DNA of 64,000 nucleotides, from positions 297,163-361,162 of the forward strand of contig NZ_CAXMZT010000002.1 in assembly GCF_964199965.1 (NCBI RefSeq), given 5' to 3'. The DNA is from JAFIFT01 sp020051095. Its GTDB lineage: Bacteria; Pseudomonadota; Gammaproteobacteria; Legionellales; Legionellaceae. Positions 34,809 to 43,835 of the stretch are shown here, in pieces. Made by a program: the position numbers and the translations under genes. Numbering within the stretch: the stretch's first letter is position 1; each line of letters begins with the position of its first letter. The notes below the pieces were generated by a model that saw nothing but the letters and a program-made list of their open reading frames with translations, searched no databases and had not been told where the DNA came from.

Positions 34809-36617
34809 ATGTCACTTCTCTATTATTACGGCTGGGCCAATTATTTAAACTATGTTAAGTTCTGTGAGAAAAATGGAACGACCCCTGATAAGGCAGTATT
34901 TCTTTTTCCGGGGAATGCTTCCCATCATGGGAAAAACCACAATCTCTATACAAAAAAAGGGGGCGGTGGCTTAGCTGCCTTTTCTGGAGAGCTTGGCGAT
35001 AAAGGCCTTCCCGTTCTTAGTTTACCGACCACTGGCATGGGAAAATGGGCAACAGATACTATTATCAAACAAACAGTACAAGGCGCTGTTGACGATTTAT
35101 GGAAGGCGGTGGGTGCTGGTTATGACTTGGTATTACCCGTCAGAGATCACGAAAATAAAAAATATTTTGATTCGCCACTAGAAACAACTGTCTCAGAGTA
35201 TGATGATAAATTAGAAATGATGATAGAAAAGCCTGTTGAACCCAGTTTTTGGGGCGCAATTGAAAAAATGCCCAATAAACCGCTTGCCAAGTTTTATATT
35301 AACCAATTAAATATCCTTGCCCAATTTATGGCGGTGAAAGGGACTGAGAAGGAAGCAACGTTTTTATCAGAGTTAGGAAAAAATCAACTTAACCTCGTTG
35401 CAGCCTATCGCAAAGGGCAACAAATGCAGTCAAACGATCCTTGGTTACAAAACCCAGGTAGCACCAAAACACAAACACTACCGCCTAAAAAGCCGGCAGC
35501 GTTGCAAACCGCCGCTCCCACTCAGAAGCAACCAGAAACGATTTTAACTGGAGAGAGCATGACAAATCCTGACTCACAACCATCGACAAGCGCACCATCC
35601 TCCGTGGAGGAATTAGAAATCAGCAGCATCCGTAAACGAGCTATTCTTAAGCTATTAACGCTGTTTAATATAAACGATTGTCAAGAAGAAGGGATATTTC
35701 GAGTATCGCCATCTGAATCAGAAAAGCAAGCGAAAATCAGAGAGCTACTCAAGGAAAACTTCGCCGCACTAAGTGACAAGGATGAACCGAACCTTAAGGC
35801 CGGGGTTCTTAAGCAGCTGATACGCGATCTACGGGCCATCGAAAAACTGCCACTGGTTAGTGATCCTATACGTGATAAGTTGTTAAAGGCAAATGAGGAT
35901 AAATCTCATGAGGATAAATTAGAACGAATAAAAAGCGCGATTGGCGACTTGCCATCCGAAGATAAATTAATACTCAATAATCTGCTTAAGCTTTGCACGG
36001 ACATTACTAAACAACCAAAATCTAAAATGAACGCTACTAATTTAGCAACTGTCATTGCACCCAATTTTATTAACGCAAATCCAACTGATCTTTTGGCCTC
36101 ATTTCAATTCAATGATGTGTTTCAGTTTATGATTGAGAATTACGAACACTTAGCACCTTCATTGGCTATTACAGAAGTTTATAAAGCAGATACGACAACC
36201 CACAAGTCACCCGAACCAAGCCTCGAGCAAACGCTCTTCCCATCGCTGAAAAAAGAGATTGAAGAAAAAACATGGGACGTTGGACTCTTTGGGGGTGTCA
36301 CCGTGGATATTGGCAACGACAAAAAAGTCGTCATGCCTCATCATGTCGCTGAACTCTATGCCATCTGCCAACGGGCCAAGCCTGATACGTTTAAACAGGA
36401 TGTAGCCGATGCAAAAGCCGTTATCCAACAACGTGATGTCCCCAAAGGGGTGTTTGATTGGATTAAGTCTATCTTAAAAGCCTTGGATGTGTTTCATTTA
36501 TTTTCTAGAAAGGAAAGCACAGAAACGTTTTATAAAGATAAACTAAAATTATTCGCTCCAGGCACAGATAGCGAGCAATCACCAGTGGTTTCTCCCGAAA
36601 GCAAAGCACCAAAATAA
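34809..36617 (+). CDS. RhoGAP-domain protein; candidate effector acting on host Rho GTPases
   Basis: A 602-residue protein. Residues about 1-200 form an unknown N-terminal domain containing KAVFLFPGNASHHGKNHN and a Gly-rich GGGGLAAF loop. A Ser/Thr/Pro linker follows (215-265). Residues about 268-450 match a RhoGAP domain: the arginine finger Arg298 in EEGIFRVS, Lys335 and Arg339 in AGVLKQLIRDL, and the conserved Asn411 in NATNLATVIAPNF. These are the residues that bind and stimulate Rho-family GTPases in eukaryotes. The C-terminus has a helix (GVFDWIKSILKALDVFHLF) like the tail modules of other orphans here. Bacterial toxins with RhoGAP activity (ExoS, SptP) have an unrelated fold, so a eukaryote-type domain suggests acquisition from a host. 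Confidence 0.85.
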   Translation: MSLLYYYGWANYLNYVKFCEKNGTTPDKAVFLFPGNASHHGKNHNLYTKKGGGGLAAFSGELGDKGLPVLSLPTTGMGKWATDTIIKQTVQGAVDDLWKAVGAGYDLVLPVRDHENKKYFDSPLETTVSEYDDKLEMMIEKPVEPSFWGAIEKMPNKPLAKFYINQLNILAQFMAVKGTEKEATFLSELGKNQLNLVAAYRKGQQMQSNDPWLQNPGSTKTQTLPPKKPAALQTAAPTQKQPETILTGESMTNPDSQPSTSAPSSVEELEISSIRKRAILKLLTLFNINDCQEEGIFRVSPSESEKQAKIRELLKENFAALSDKDEPNLKAGVLKQLIRDLRAIEKLPLVSDPIRDKLLKANEDKSHEDKLERIKSAIGDLPSEDKLILNNLLKLCTDITKQPKSKMNATNLATVIAPNFINANPTDLLASFQFNDVFQFMIENYEHLAPSLAITEVYKADTTTHKSPEPSLEQTLFPSLKKEIEEKTWDVGLFGGVTVDIGNDKKVVMPHHVAELYAICQRAKPDTFKQDVADAKAVIQQRDVPKGVFDWIKSILKALDVFHLFSRKESTETFYKDKLKLFAPGTDSEQSPVVSPESKAPK

Positions 36618-36626
36618 GGCCATGTT

Positions 36627-36655
36627 CCCGGATTTCGGCTGCGCCTGCATCCGGG
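36627..36655. repeat. REP-like palindrome
   Basis: CCCGGATTTCGGCTGCGCCT plus GCATCCGGG, a short hairpin just after the RhoGAP gene and before the convergent S41 protease gene. Related strings occur at 38518-38547 and 63804-63833. Confidence 0.6.
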
Positions 36656-36709
36656 TTACAATTCTTCGATTTTTAGAAAAATCAATCGAGTCTGACCCCA
36701 TTATTAAGG

Positions 36710-38233
36710 CTATTGTTGCACCTTCTGCCAATACGCTTCTTCGAGATAATAAGGCACAATCTCCGCTTGCTTTAAGGCAAAGTTGGCGCTTAAATCCCCG
36801 GCTTTTTCTGCAAAATGAATGTCTTTGGTACCGCTTAATTCATTCATCACATAATTATAAGCCCCTATCATTTCGCCATCGACTTGATGATACAAATCAC
36901 GGGGTGTTTGATAGGTATAAATATCGGGTATCGTGCCCACCCCTTCCAAATAGCGGTCATGGTTGGAGTAGCCTCTTAAAATTGAAAAGCGGAAATTGCC
37001 AAAATGCCATGGTAATTCAAACCATAACGGGTAACCTGTTCCACCACCAGTTTGAGCTCCCAGAACCTTGCCAATATGATTGGAGGAAAAACTATCCACA
37101 AAGGTATCACAGGCAGAAAAGCAACGTTCATTGGTTAACACATAAACGGGTTTGCCATATAAAGGTTTGTCCTTCGCTAATGGTTGAATATCGAAATCGA
37201 TCCATTCTGAAAATTCATAAACTGACGGATCAGTTTGGTCAAATCGTTCCAATAATTCGGGTCGGTCATAGATCGCTTGGTAAGAATTTTTTAATTGCGC
37301 TTTATAACGTTTCACCTTTTCTGTAATAAAATGAGCAACGACACTATCACCAATTTCGCCCCATCCTCCACCATTATTGCGAACATCAATAATGAGCGCT
37401 TTTGTATTTTTTAGTCCAGCCAGTTGCTGTTTAATATAAGCAATCATCGGAGGTGGCTCTTCACCAAATGACATTGCCGTAATGGTTAATACACCAATAT
37501 TGCCTGGTAAAATTTTTGTCTGCACAACGTCGGCAAGCTCAGGATTGGTTGCAGAGGAATTGGGATATCGAACCCAAGGCAAACTAACCGTTTTGACTTC
37601 TTTGCTTAGGTATTTTTCGACAGTCAAATTAAGATTATCTTCGGGTGCCTCTTTGAATTTATTTAATGCGGGTAACGCCGAGGCGGCATAGGATTGGCGG
37701 GCATGATTGGTGGATGCAGAAATCGTTTGGCCAAGTTCTTCAATATAGTCATCAATGGGTTTATTATTCACCGCGACCACTTTATCGCCCGGTTCAACAT
37801 CCACAGAATAAGGGCCCATTTTATCGCGCTCTACCTTCGCAATATAATAGCCTTCAGGCAGTTTCTTAACGCTTATTGGCGCATAAAACGCCCACTTACC
37901 GGGATAAATATAATTAACATGCCCATCATGAACCCCTGCGGCTATTTGAGTCAGAATTTGTTGGAATTGCTCGAAGGTTGTCGTTTCATCAATTTGTCGT
38001 TTCGCATTGTCAATGATTGTTTGCCAATCAACCTGGTGTTGCTCTTTTTTAATATCCCAATAACAGTAAATATCCTTTGCTGTTCGGGCGATGTAATCAA
38101 TGGTTTGGATATATTGCTCTTTGGGAGTGTCTCCTTTTAAGGGAGAAGCTGCTAAACAAATATTGGGATTAATCACACTCAATAGCAAAACAGACAAGGA
38201 TGAATAGCGGAGGAGCCGTTGTTTGAAAATCAT
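36710..38233 (-). CDS. Secreted S41-family peptidase (C-terminal processing protease-like)
   Basis: A 507-residue protein with an N-terminal signal peptide (SSLSVLLLSVINPNICLAA). A region of N-terminal helices is followed by a PDZ-like segment (DVEPGDKVVAVNNKPIDD near 135), then the S41 core: IGVLTITAMSFGEEPP, KALIIDVRNNGGGWG, and YVLTNERCFSACDTFVDSF with the nucleophile Ser in CFSACD (about 371). A GAQTGGGTGYP block follows. Such enzymes cleave peptides in the periplasm or outside; the CFSACD context is that of the interphotoreceptor-retinoid-binding/S41 group rather than classical Prc. It is alone on the minus strand. Confidence 0.88.
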   Translation of the reverse strand: MIFKQRLLRYSSLSVLLLSVINPNICLAASPLKGDTPKEQYIQTIDYIARTAKDIYCYWDIKKEQHQVDWQTIIDNAKRQIDETTTFEQFQQILTQIAAGVHDGHVNYIYPGKWAFYAPISVKKLPEGYYIAKVERDKMGPYSVDVEPGDKVVAVNNKPIDDYIEELGQTISASTNHARQSYAASALPALNKFKEAPEDNLNLTVEKYLSKEVKTVSLPWVRYPNSSATNPELADVVQTKILPGNIGVLTITAMSFGEEPPPMIAYIKQQLAGLKNTKALIIDVRNNGGGWGEIGDSVVAHFITEKVKRYKAQLKNSYQAIYDRPELLERFDQTDPSVYEFSEWIDFDIQPLAKDKPLYGKPVYVLTNERCFSACDTFVDSFSSNHIGKVLGAQTGGGTGYPLWFELPWHFGNFRFSILRGYSNHDRYLEGVGTIPDIYTYQTPRDLYHQVDGEMIGAYNYVMNELSGTKDIHFAEKAGDLSANFALKQAEIVPYYLEEAYWQKVQQ

Positions 38234-38275
38234 AATACGTCCTTAATATCAATTGTAAATCCGGGGGTATGTCCC

Positions 38276-38439
38276 TAGGGCGTGTCCTCATTCCATTAGT
38301 TGAAGCGAAAGTGTGAATAATTGAGCACCAAAATGACTTTGAATGAGGCGAATAGATTATTCTATTTAACGAATTCAAAGTTATTTTGGTGCCAATTAGG
38401 CACATTTGCAGCCAATTAATGGAATGAGGACACGCCCTA
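38276..38439. repeat. MITE-like element with 27-base inverted ends (TAGGGCGTGTCC...)
   Basis: A 164-base element with TIRs starting TAGGGCGTGTCCTCATTCCA and continuing to about 27 bases with one mismatch. The arms stay partly complementary further in (AGCACCAAAATGACTTTGAA against its inverted partner), so nearly the whole element is palindromic. It carries no gene. TIR style resembles an IS-derived MITE. It lies just upstream of the S41 protease gene start. Confidence 0.8.
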
Positions 38440-38517
38440 ATGTCCCACCCCAAAATCATGGCATTTTTGGGTTTGGCTTGTCAACGAATGGGATTGAATT
38501 GGCGGAGGAAGAAAATA

Positions 38518-38547
38518 GCCCGGATTATGGCTTCGCCTAATCCGGGC
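38518..38547. repeat. REP-like palindrome
   Basis: GCCCGGATTATGGCTTCGCC followed by TAATCCGGGC, a hairpin 6 bases beyond the end of the 38554 gene. It could act as its terminator or protect the transcript end. Together with the 38276 element it fills the 320-base gap. Confidence 0.6.
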
Positions 38548-38553
38548 CACCGT

Positions 38554-39879
38554 TTATTGGTATTCGGGGTATAAATTTCCGAGATCGGGATACAACGGCT
38601 CTTGTCTATTTTCCCAGGCTGGATGAGACGGTGGTAAGTCATTGGTAACACCATTAGCACCATTATAGAATGAATTTGGGTTTTCCATCGGGGGTGCGGA
38701 TGGTGCTATCACAAAGGGTCTTGGTTGCTCAGCCACTTCTCCAACTGGCACTTGATAATAGTAATAGTAAGGATTATCCGCTGTCCTAACCGGCGCGCGC
38801 AAATCAATTGTCATATCACCAACCGTGATTTCTCGTGTGAATTTCCCATCTTTTAATTGACGTAATTTTTCCAACAATTGCTGCTGTTTTTCACCCTCAT
38901 CGGTAAACATACGCCATAATTTATCTTGCACATGGTCAGCCCCCATTTCATTACGAATAGCCACCATCGCACATTTTACTTTAATAATATCTAGGCCCAT
39001 GCGGGTTAACTTATTTTCTTGTTCATTTGTTAACGAAAACCGTTGTGGCTCAGCGGGATCCATTGCCTCTTTATTCTTATCTCGAATGAAAAGCTCTTGA
39101 ACTTTGAACTGACTAAATAGTAGACCAACCGTGCCAGCACCAATCACTGCTAAAGCCGATGTTGCGATAATGGTGACACCAATGGGGCTGATACCAGCAG
39201 CGATTGCAAGTGCTGTTAACGGACCGGCTAGCATGACCGAACCAATAAAACCACCGGCAAAACCCGCTGCTGCCATCATGGATAATGACACAAGCGCTCT
39301 CATCATCCCTTCGTTATGGAGAATTCTGTCACCGCAATCGATGAGTTCGCGTAAGGCATAAAAAGCGAGTACAAATGCCGATAGGGCTAAGGCAGCTAAG
39401 ATTAATAACAGCACTAGCTGCGCTAATGGATCGCCGTCTTTTTTCTCTTTTTCTCGCCCATGATGATGGTTGTCATACGAACCACCATAGTTGTAGTTAT
39501 ACGTATAAGTGGGTCTCGAAAGATTGGATAAAATCATCCAATTCAACCATGGGTCGGAATGACCGCAATAATAATCTCTGTGATAGTGATGATGGTTCAC
39601 TTCTTTATAAGTAGTTGGGATTTCTATCCTTCTTTCTGTTTTGGGTAGATTTCGATAAGCAGGCATCGACTGAATCACTGTGTCAAGCACTTGATATGCT
39701 TTATGCTTTTCCGCTGGATGCAATTCTTGCAAGTGGCCATGCTGTAATGACCAATATAGTTTCTCACCAAGGTTTTGGGTAATCTCTACCGCTCCGCTCC
39801 CTTCTTTTTGCTTTTTGCGAAAGTCACTCTGAAATTCTAGGAATAATTGCGCTAATTGATTATCAGTGAGATTATTCAT
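38554..39879 (-). CDS. Orphan membrane protein with Tyr/His-rich loop and Pro-rich tail
   Basis: A 441-residue protein. An N-terminal helical region (1-95) leads to a Tyr/His/Asn-rich stretch (about 95-145, with NHHHYHRDYYCGHSDPW and TYTYNYNYGGSY). Two or three transmembrane segments follow (about 153-255). Then comes a charged domain, and a Pro-rich tail with FVIAPSAPPMENP near 393 and LYPDLGNLYPEY at the very end. No signal peptide is seen. I do not recognise a named family, though the IPTTYKEVNHHHY type region seems familiar from Legionella. The PSAP tetrapeptide and YPDL/YPEY ends look like eukaryotic sorting-type short motifs. Confidence 0.72.
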   Translation of the reverse strand: MNNLTDNQLAQLFLEFQSDFRKKQKEGSGAVEITQNLGEKLYWSLQHGHLQELHPAEKHKAYQVLDTVIQSMPAYRNLPKTERRIEIPTTYKEVNHHHYHRDYYCGHSDPWLNWMILSNLSRPTYTYNYNYGGSYDNHHHGREKEKKDGDPLAQLVLLLILAALALSAFVLAFYALRELIDCGDRILHNEGMMRALVSLSMMAAAGFAGGFIGSVMLAGPLTALAIAAGISPIGVTIIATSALAVIGAGTVGLLFSQFKVQELFIRDKNKEAMDPAEPQRFSLTNEQENKLTRMGLDIIKVKCAMVAIRNEMGADHVQDKLWRMFTDEGEKQQQLLEKLRQLKDGKFTREITVGDMTIDLRAPVRTADNPYYYYYQVPVGEVAEQPRPFVIAPSAPPMENPNSFYNGANGVTNDLPPSHPAWENRQEPLYPDLGNLYPEYQ

Positions 39880-40021
39880 ACATACTGCCTATAATTGTGT
39901 ATTAGGTGGTCATTATATATTCTACATTTCCAATATGCAATCAAATGTCCGCCGTTTGTCTAAACAAATCATCGCCTGTGAAACTGTCACGATGTTAACT
40001 TCTTACTATCAACCTGAAACC

Positions 40022-42001
40022 TTATAGGGTTAATCCCCCTTGAGGTTGGTAGTTATTGATTGCATCCCTGTAGATTTCTAATAGCGCGTTCGCAACCTTT
40101 TCACAAAATTGATTGTGATATCTTTCTCGGTTTGGATGTTTTATCAATGACGCCAAATCGATTTCAGACAATTTTTGGTTTATGGCTTCAACCCACTGTT
40201 GGCAAACATAAAAATCATGATCATAGCCCGATTTCGGGATGGGAGTCTTTGCGTCTGGAATTTGTAGGTCTGTCCATTGCTTATTCAACAAGTCGATCGC
40301 AGCTTCTGTTGCTTTATTGCCAATTTTCTCAGAAAGCATACCCTCTTCATCCTTTAGCGTGACTTGCAGGTAGTGTGTGACTAACCTTTGGAAAGAGCGA
40401 AAACCGTCAATTACCGTTTGCTTATCAACATAGGCACGATTTGCTTTCCTACTTTTAGCCAGGGATTCTTTCAAGGCTTTATCATAGCCAATAATCAAGG
40501 TTATCGCTTGCTCAGTATCACTCCATAACTTCGCGTTATTCTCATTAAGGATTGCCTCCTTAAATTTTTGTAAAGCGAGAAAATGAAAGTATCGTTCTAA
40601 TAGCTTTTTACCTTCAGCTACGCAATCCTGCATTTCAGAATCAAATAGTTTTTTTAACGAAATCCTATTTATGTCAACCATCTCCGCTTCTTCATTTTGT
40701 AATGTCTTCGCAAAAACAGCATCTTCAGCACTCAACTCTTCAATTCCATGAATAAATTGAATGATGCTGATAAAGTGTTGTTGATCGGCCTCTTTCAACT
40801 TTGCCATTGAGGTCAGGGTTGTATAGCTTGGCTTAATCTGCAGGTAAAGATTTATTAAAAAACGATGGTTTCTTTCAGATATCGGCTTGCTCACTTCCGA
40901 AAGACTGATCTTTGGGTTCATTAAAGCTAATATTTTGATCATCGCGGCTTCCGCGCGTAACCTTTTGTAGCGCATATTATGCGCTTCAAACCCAAATTTA
41001 TTCCCTTTAAATACCTCGAGACGTTTATCTTCTGGCCAGGTTTCAACCTCCGTTGGAAATTCAAAAAACTGAGAATGAGACATAGCCTCACTCACTGCGT
41101 CTCGTAAATAGAAATAGAGCACTTCACGATGCCGAATACCGAGCTCTAAATGTTTCTGATTAAATAGTTTGTTGAAAGCAATCAATATTCTCTCAAGGGT
41201 ATCAACCAATTCAGTTTTTATCGGATAAAGTAGCTCATTTTGCTGCAACTGAAGCTTTCTACTGACCAAAGTTGCGGTTCTCAACCAATCAATTGATTGT
41301 GCTTTTTCTCGTTCCGTTACTTCAATAAACTTCTCTTTGCAAGCCAATGTCTGTCGCCAAATTGCTTCATCCAAATCTGGCAAAATTAGCTGTCCTATCA
41401 GAATCGAGGTATAGTTTTGCCGTTTAGCATCCTGTCGTTCCTTGTGATTGACTAGTTTATAATACAAAGCTTGTGCTTGAAGGTTTTTACTTTCCAATAC
41501 AGGAACTTTCGCTTTATCTGATTCTGTTTCTGGCACTAATTCTTTTCGAGTTTTCCGCTTCGTTTCCGGTGAGGAGTCAGAATGCGTTTCGCTACCGCTT
41601 CGCGATAATCCTGAAAAAAGAGACAGACTACTCGCTGTGCGCTGTAATTTTCGGGTTAATGAGGAAGGTGCCCCCCCGCTCAGAGAACGAGTTTTCTCCT
41701 TTCGTACCCTGGATAACTTTGGCGATTCGGCTTTGTTTAATTCGGGAACAGGGTGCATGGGAAAGTGATTAAGCATCGAAGAGACATTCGCAATGACCAC
41801 AGCTCCCGATTCAAAATTGATAAATTCATATCCTTTCGTTTTTAATTTGTTTTTTATACTATCGGGGGAATAGATAATATCGGGCTCAGGTTCCAACACG
41901 GACAGCTGACATAAAGCACTGTCACTGCCGGGATTATAATCCCACAGTATCGCTTTATGTTTGTACTGGATGCCATTAAAGGTTAATATCACGTCTACCA
42001 C
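40022..42001 (-). CDS. Large orphan helical protein; candidate effector
   Basis: A 659-residue protein that I do not recognise. The N-terminus (1-80) is a small beta-rich domain (VDVILTFNGIQYKHKAIL, then FINFESGAVVIANVSSM). A Ser/Arg/Lys-rich, low-complexity linker follows (about 95-170, including KTRSLSGGAPSSLTRK and SSLSLFSGLSRSGSE). The remaining 480 residues are predicted helical, with no signal peptide or membrane segment. The Ser-rich basic linker looks like a regulatory, phosphorylatable region of eukaryotic type. Stand-alone gene; effector role inferred from composition and neighbourhood only. Confidence 0.7.
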   Translation of the reverse strand: MVDVILTFNGIQYKHKAILWDYNPGSDSALCQLSVLEPEPDIIYSPDSIKNKLKTKGYEFINFESGAVVIANVSSMLNHFPMHPVPELNKAESPKLSRVRKEKTRSLSGGAPSSLTRKLQRTASSLSLFSGLSRSGSETHSDSSPETKRKTRKELVPETESDKAKVPVLESKNLQAQALYYKLVNHKERQDAKRQNYTSILIGQLILPDLDEAIWRQTLACKEKFIEVTEREKAQSIDWLRTATLVSRKLQLQQNELLYPIKTELVDTLERILIAFNKLFNQKHLELGIRHREVLYFYLRDAVSEAMSHSQFFEFPTEVETWPEDKRLEVFKGNKFGFEAHNMRYKRLRAEAAMIKILALMNPKISLSEVSKPISERNHRFLINLYLQIKPSYTTLTSMAKLKEADQQHFISIIQFIHGIEELSAEDAVFAKTLQNEEAEMVDINRISLKKLFDSEMQDCVAEGKKLLERYFHFLALQKFKEAILNENNAKLWSDTEQAITLIIGYDKALKESLAKSRKANRAYVDKQTVIDGFRSFQRLVTHYLQVTLKDEEGMLSEKIGNKATEAAIDLLNKQWTDLQIPDAKTPIPKSGYDHDFYVCQQWVEAINQKLSEIDLASLIKHPNRERYHNQFCEKVANALLEIYRDAINNYQPQGGLTL

Positions 42002-42241
42002 TCCTTAAATACACTTACATAAATCATATTGATTTATTTATAATCATAAAAATGCAAATTTATACAGTTTTTGCGCTAAACTCAAGACTATGCACTAATT
42101 TCCAATTAAATGTGAACGGTTTAGCAGATAGTTATCTAATAGTTAACTTTGAGAATTGGTAGGAATTTTAACAAGTCGTGACTGAATTACCAATGCGTTG
42201 ATAAGGCTGGATAAACCATGCAGGCAAAAGGAGGATTGTGA

Positions 42242-42997
42242 TTAATGAGGAATATCGCTGACAAAGTTCAGTTTTTTAAGTGGAATAATCATGGCCAAAG
42301 TCACCGCTCCCATTAGCAAGGTGATAAAAATGACAATCACCGCCACCACAACGGCATTTCTAAAGGCATGTTTACTTGTGCCATGACTATGGACAGCAGC
42401 CAATTCCAAGCCACAAAACGATAACATGATGGCGGTCAAACTGGTATAGCCATCTTCCTGAGGTTTGGGTAATGTTGAGAGACTGTGCGGATCATTCCAT
42501 AAGGTATATACGCCGATGAGAAGTAAAATAGCAAAGGGTAAAAGCAGCCCAATGGTGGTGCACAAGGTATTGACTCGACTCGATAGCTGAATGCCTTTGA
42601 AATTGATAATGGTTAGCAACCAGATTAACCCATTAATTAGGATAAAGATCTCGAAGATATGATTGGCAGATGCTGGGTTAATGCAAAATAAAAGGGACCC
42701 GGCAATAAGCGCGAAAAAAGTGGGGTAAATCAAAATATTTTGCATAAATTGCAACCAAAGGGATGCAATCCCCATGCGCTGTCCTAATCCTTTTCGAACC
42801 CACCCCAAGATGCCATGAGGGGATTGATAGGAAAACCAACCACAAACAATGGCACAAGGGAGAAGAAATAATAAAAATGCTAGCAGAAAATAGCCTGGCA
42901 AGGCACGCCCAGCCAACGCAGCAGCAGGTAAGTTACGAATGCTATCCACTGAACCGATGGTTATTAATGCCAAACTCCAGGTTGATAAAGGGCGCAT
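42242..42997 (-). CDS. C-terminally truncated amino acid permease (APC family)
   Basis: A 251-residue protein matching the first part of APC-superfamily amino acid transporters: TM1 with TWSLALITIGSVDSIRNLP, then about seven helices, ending after MGAVTLAMIIPLKKLNFVSD. Full-length relatives have about 12 helices and 450-480 residues. The 240 bases downstream contain no continuation in any frame that I can see, so the last third is missing. It may be a decaying pseudogene. It lies 2 bases downstream of a DDAH gene in the same direction and probably once imported or exported the related amino acid (arginine derivative, citrulline or ornithine). Confidence 0.78.
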   Translation of the reverse strand: MRPLSTWSLALITIGSVDSIRNLPAAALAGRALPGYFLLAFLLFLLPCAIVCGWFSYQSPHGILGWVRKGLGQRMGIASLWLQFMQNILIYPTFFALIAGSLLFCINPASANHIFEIFILINGLIWLLTIINFKGIQLSSRVNTLCTTIGLLLPFAILLLIGVYTLWNDPHSLSTLPKPQEDGYTSLTAIMLSFCGLELAAVHSHGTSKHAFRNAVVVAVIVIFITLLMGAVTLAMIIPLKKLNFVSDIPH

Positions 42998-42999
42998 GA

Positions 43000-43770
43000 T
43001 TAAAATCGTAACGATAAGCAGCTCAACCCACCGTCAATTTTTCGGAACTCACTCAAATCAACCGGTATCACAGCATACCCTGCTTGTTCAACCGCTTTGA
43101 TTGTTCGAGGAAATCCCGCTGGCATGAGCATTTTGTCATTGATCATGATTGAGTTTGCAGCATAGGATTCTTCGGGCTCTACAATAATTTTATGAAACTC
43201 ATTAAACGTCGGACAATCAACCAAATGGTGCTGGATCAATAAGGTTTGATTGGCAATATAAGATACCCCTGTTTTAAGGTGAAGCATGTTTTCAAAAGAA
43301 ACGATGGAGGCTTGGTAGTCGTATTGCTTCAATATAGCTATTAATTGCTCGGCACCCGCTAGATTGGTTCGGGCTGATAAACCAATATAAAAATGCCTTT
43401 CAATCTGTAACACATCACCACCATCCAAGAAGCCAGGTGATTGGATGTGATGTAAATTCTGAGGATACAATTCAGCCAACAGAGGCTCAATGAATGCCAC
43501 TTCATCCATACGAGAGGGCGCCCCGGGTCGGGTGCACAGAGCAAATTCCGGCGTTAACACGGCGGGGTCTTCAACAAAACACGCATCAGGAAAATCATCG
43601 AGTGCCCCTAAGGTCGTGACCTCTAGCCCACAACACTTCAAAGCATCCACATAGTTGTGATGTTGTTGGCATGCATTGCTGTAATCAACAACGCCTAATT
43701 CAGCAGAGCTGGTCAGTCCTTTTGCAATCGATTGTGAGGGAGTTCGCACAATAGCACGATGAAAATACAT
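43000..43770 (-). CDS. Dimethylarginine dimethylaminohydrolase (DDAH) family enzyme
   Basis: A 256-residue enzyme of the guanidino-modifying superfamily. Substrate and catalytic motifs are present: FPDACFVEDPAVL (about 61-73), FLDGGDVL, a catalytic His in HLKTGVSYIA (about 163), and the nucleophile Cys in GGLSCLSLRF at the extreme C-terminus (about 251). It should hydrolyse methylated arginine, or arginine, to citrulline plus amine. In an intracellular bacterium it could degrade host ADMA or MMA, which inhibit nitric oxide synthase, or simply supply nitrogen. It is immediately followed by the truncated amino acid permease. Confidence 0.9.
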   Translation of the reverse strand: MYFHRAIVRTPSQSIAKGLTSSAELGVVDYSNACQQHHNYVDALKCCGLEVTTLGALDDFPDACFVEDPAVLTPEFALCTRPGAPSRMDEVAFIEPLLAELYPQNLHHIQSPGFLDGGDVLQIERHFYIGLSARTNLAGAEQLIAILKQYDYQASIVSFENMLHLKTGVSYIANQTLLIQHHLVDCPTFNEFHKIIVEPEESYAANSIMINDKMLMPAGFPRTIKAVEQAGYAVIPVDLSEFRKIDGGLSCLSLRF

Positions 43771-43835
43771 AAAACATCCTTGATTGACGAAAGATGCATT
43801 ATACCCAAGTTAACAACACAGGGATAGCCGCGCGG

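Noticed and set aside
36622..37326. A 234-residue plus-strand frame
   Set aside because: It lies on the opposite strand of the S41 protease gene, starts in a REP palindrome, and its composition (many Arg, His, Cys, Asn) is that of a shadow frame.
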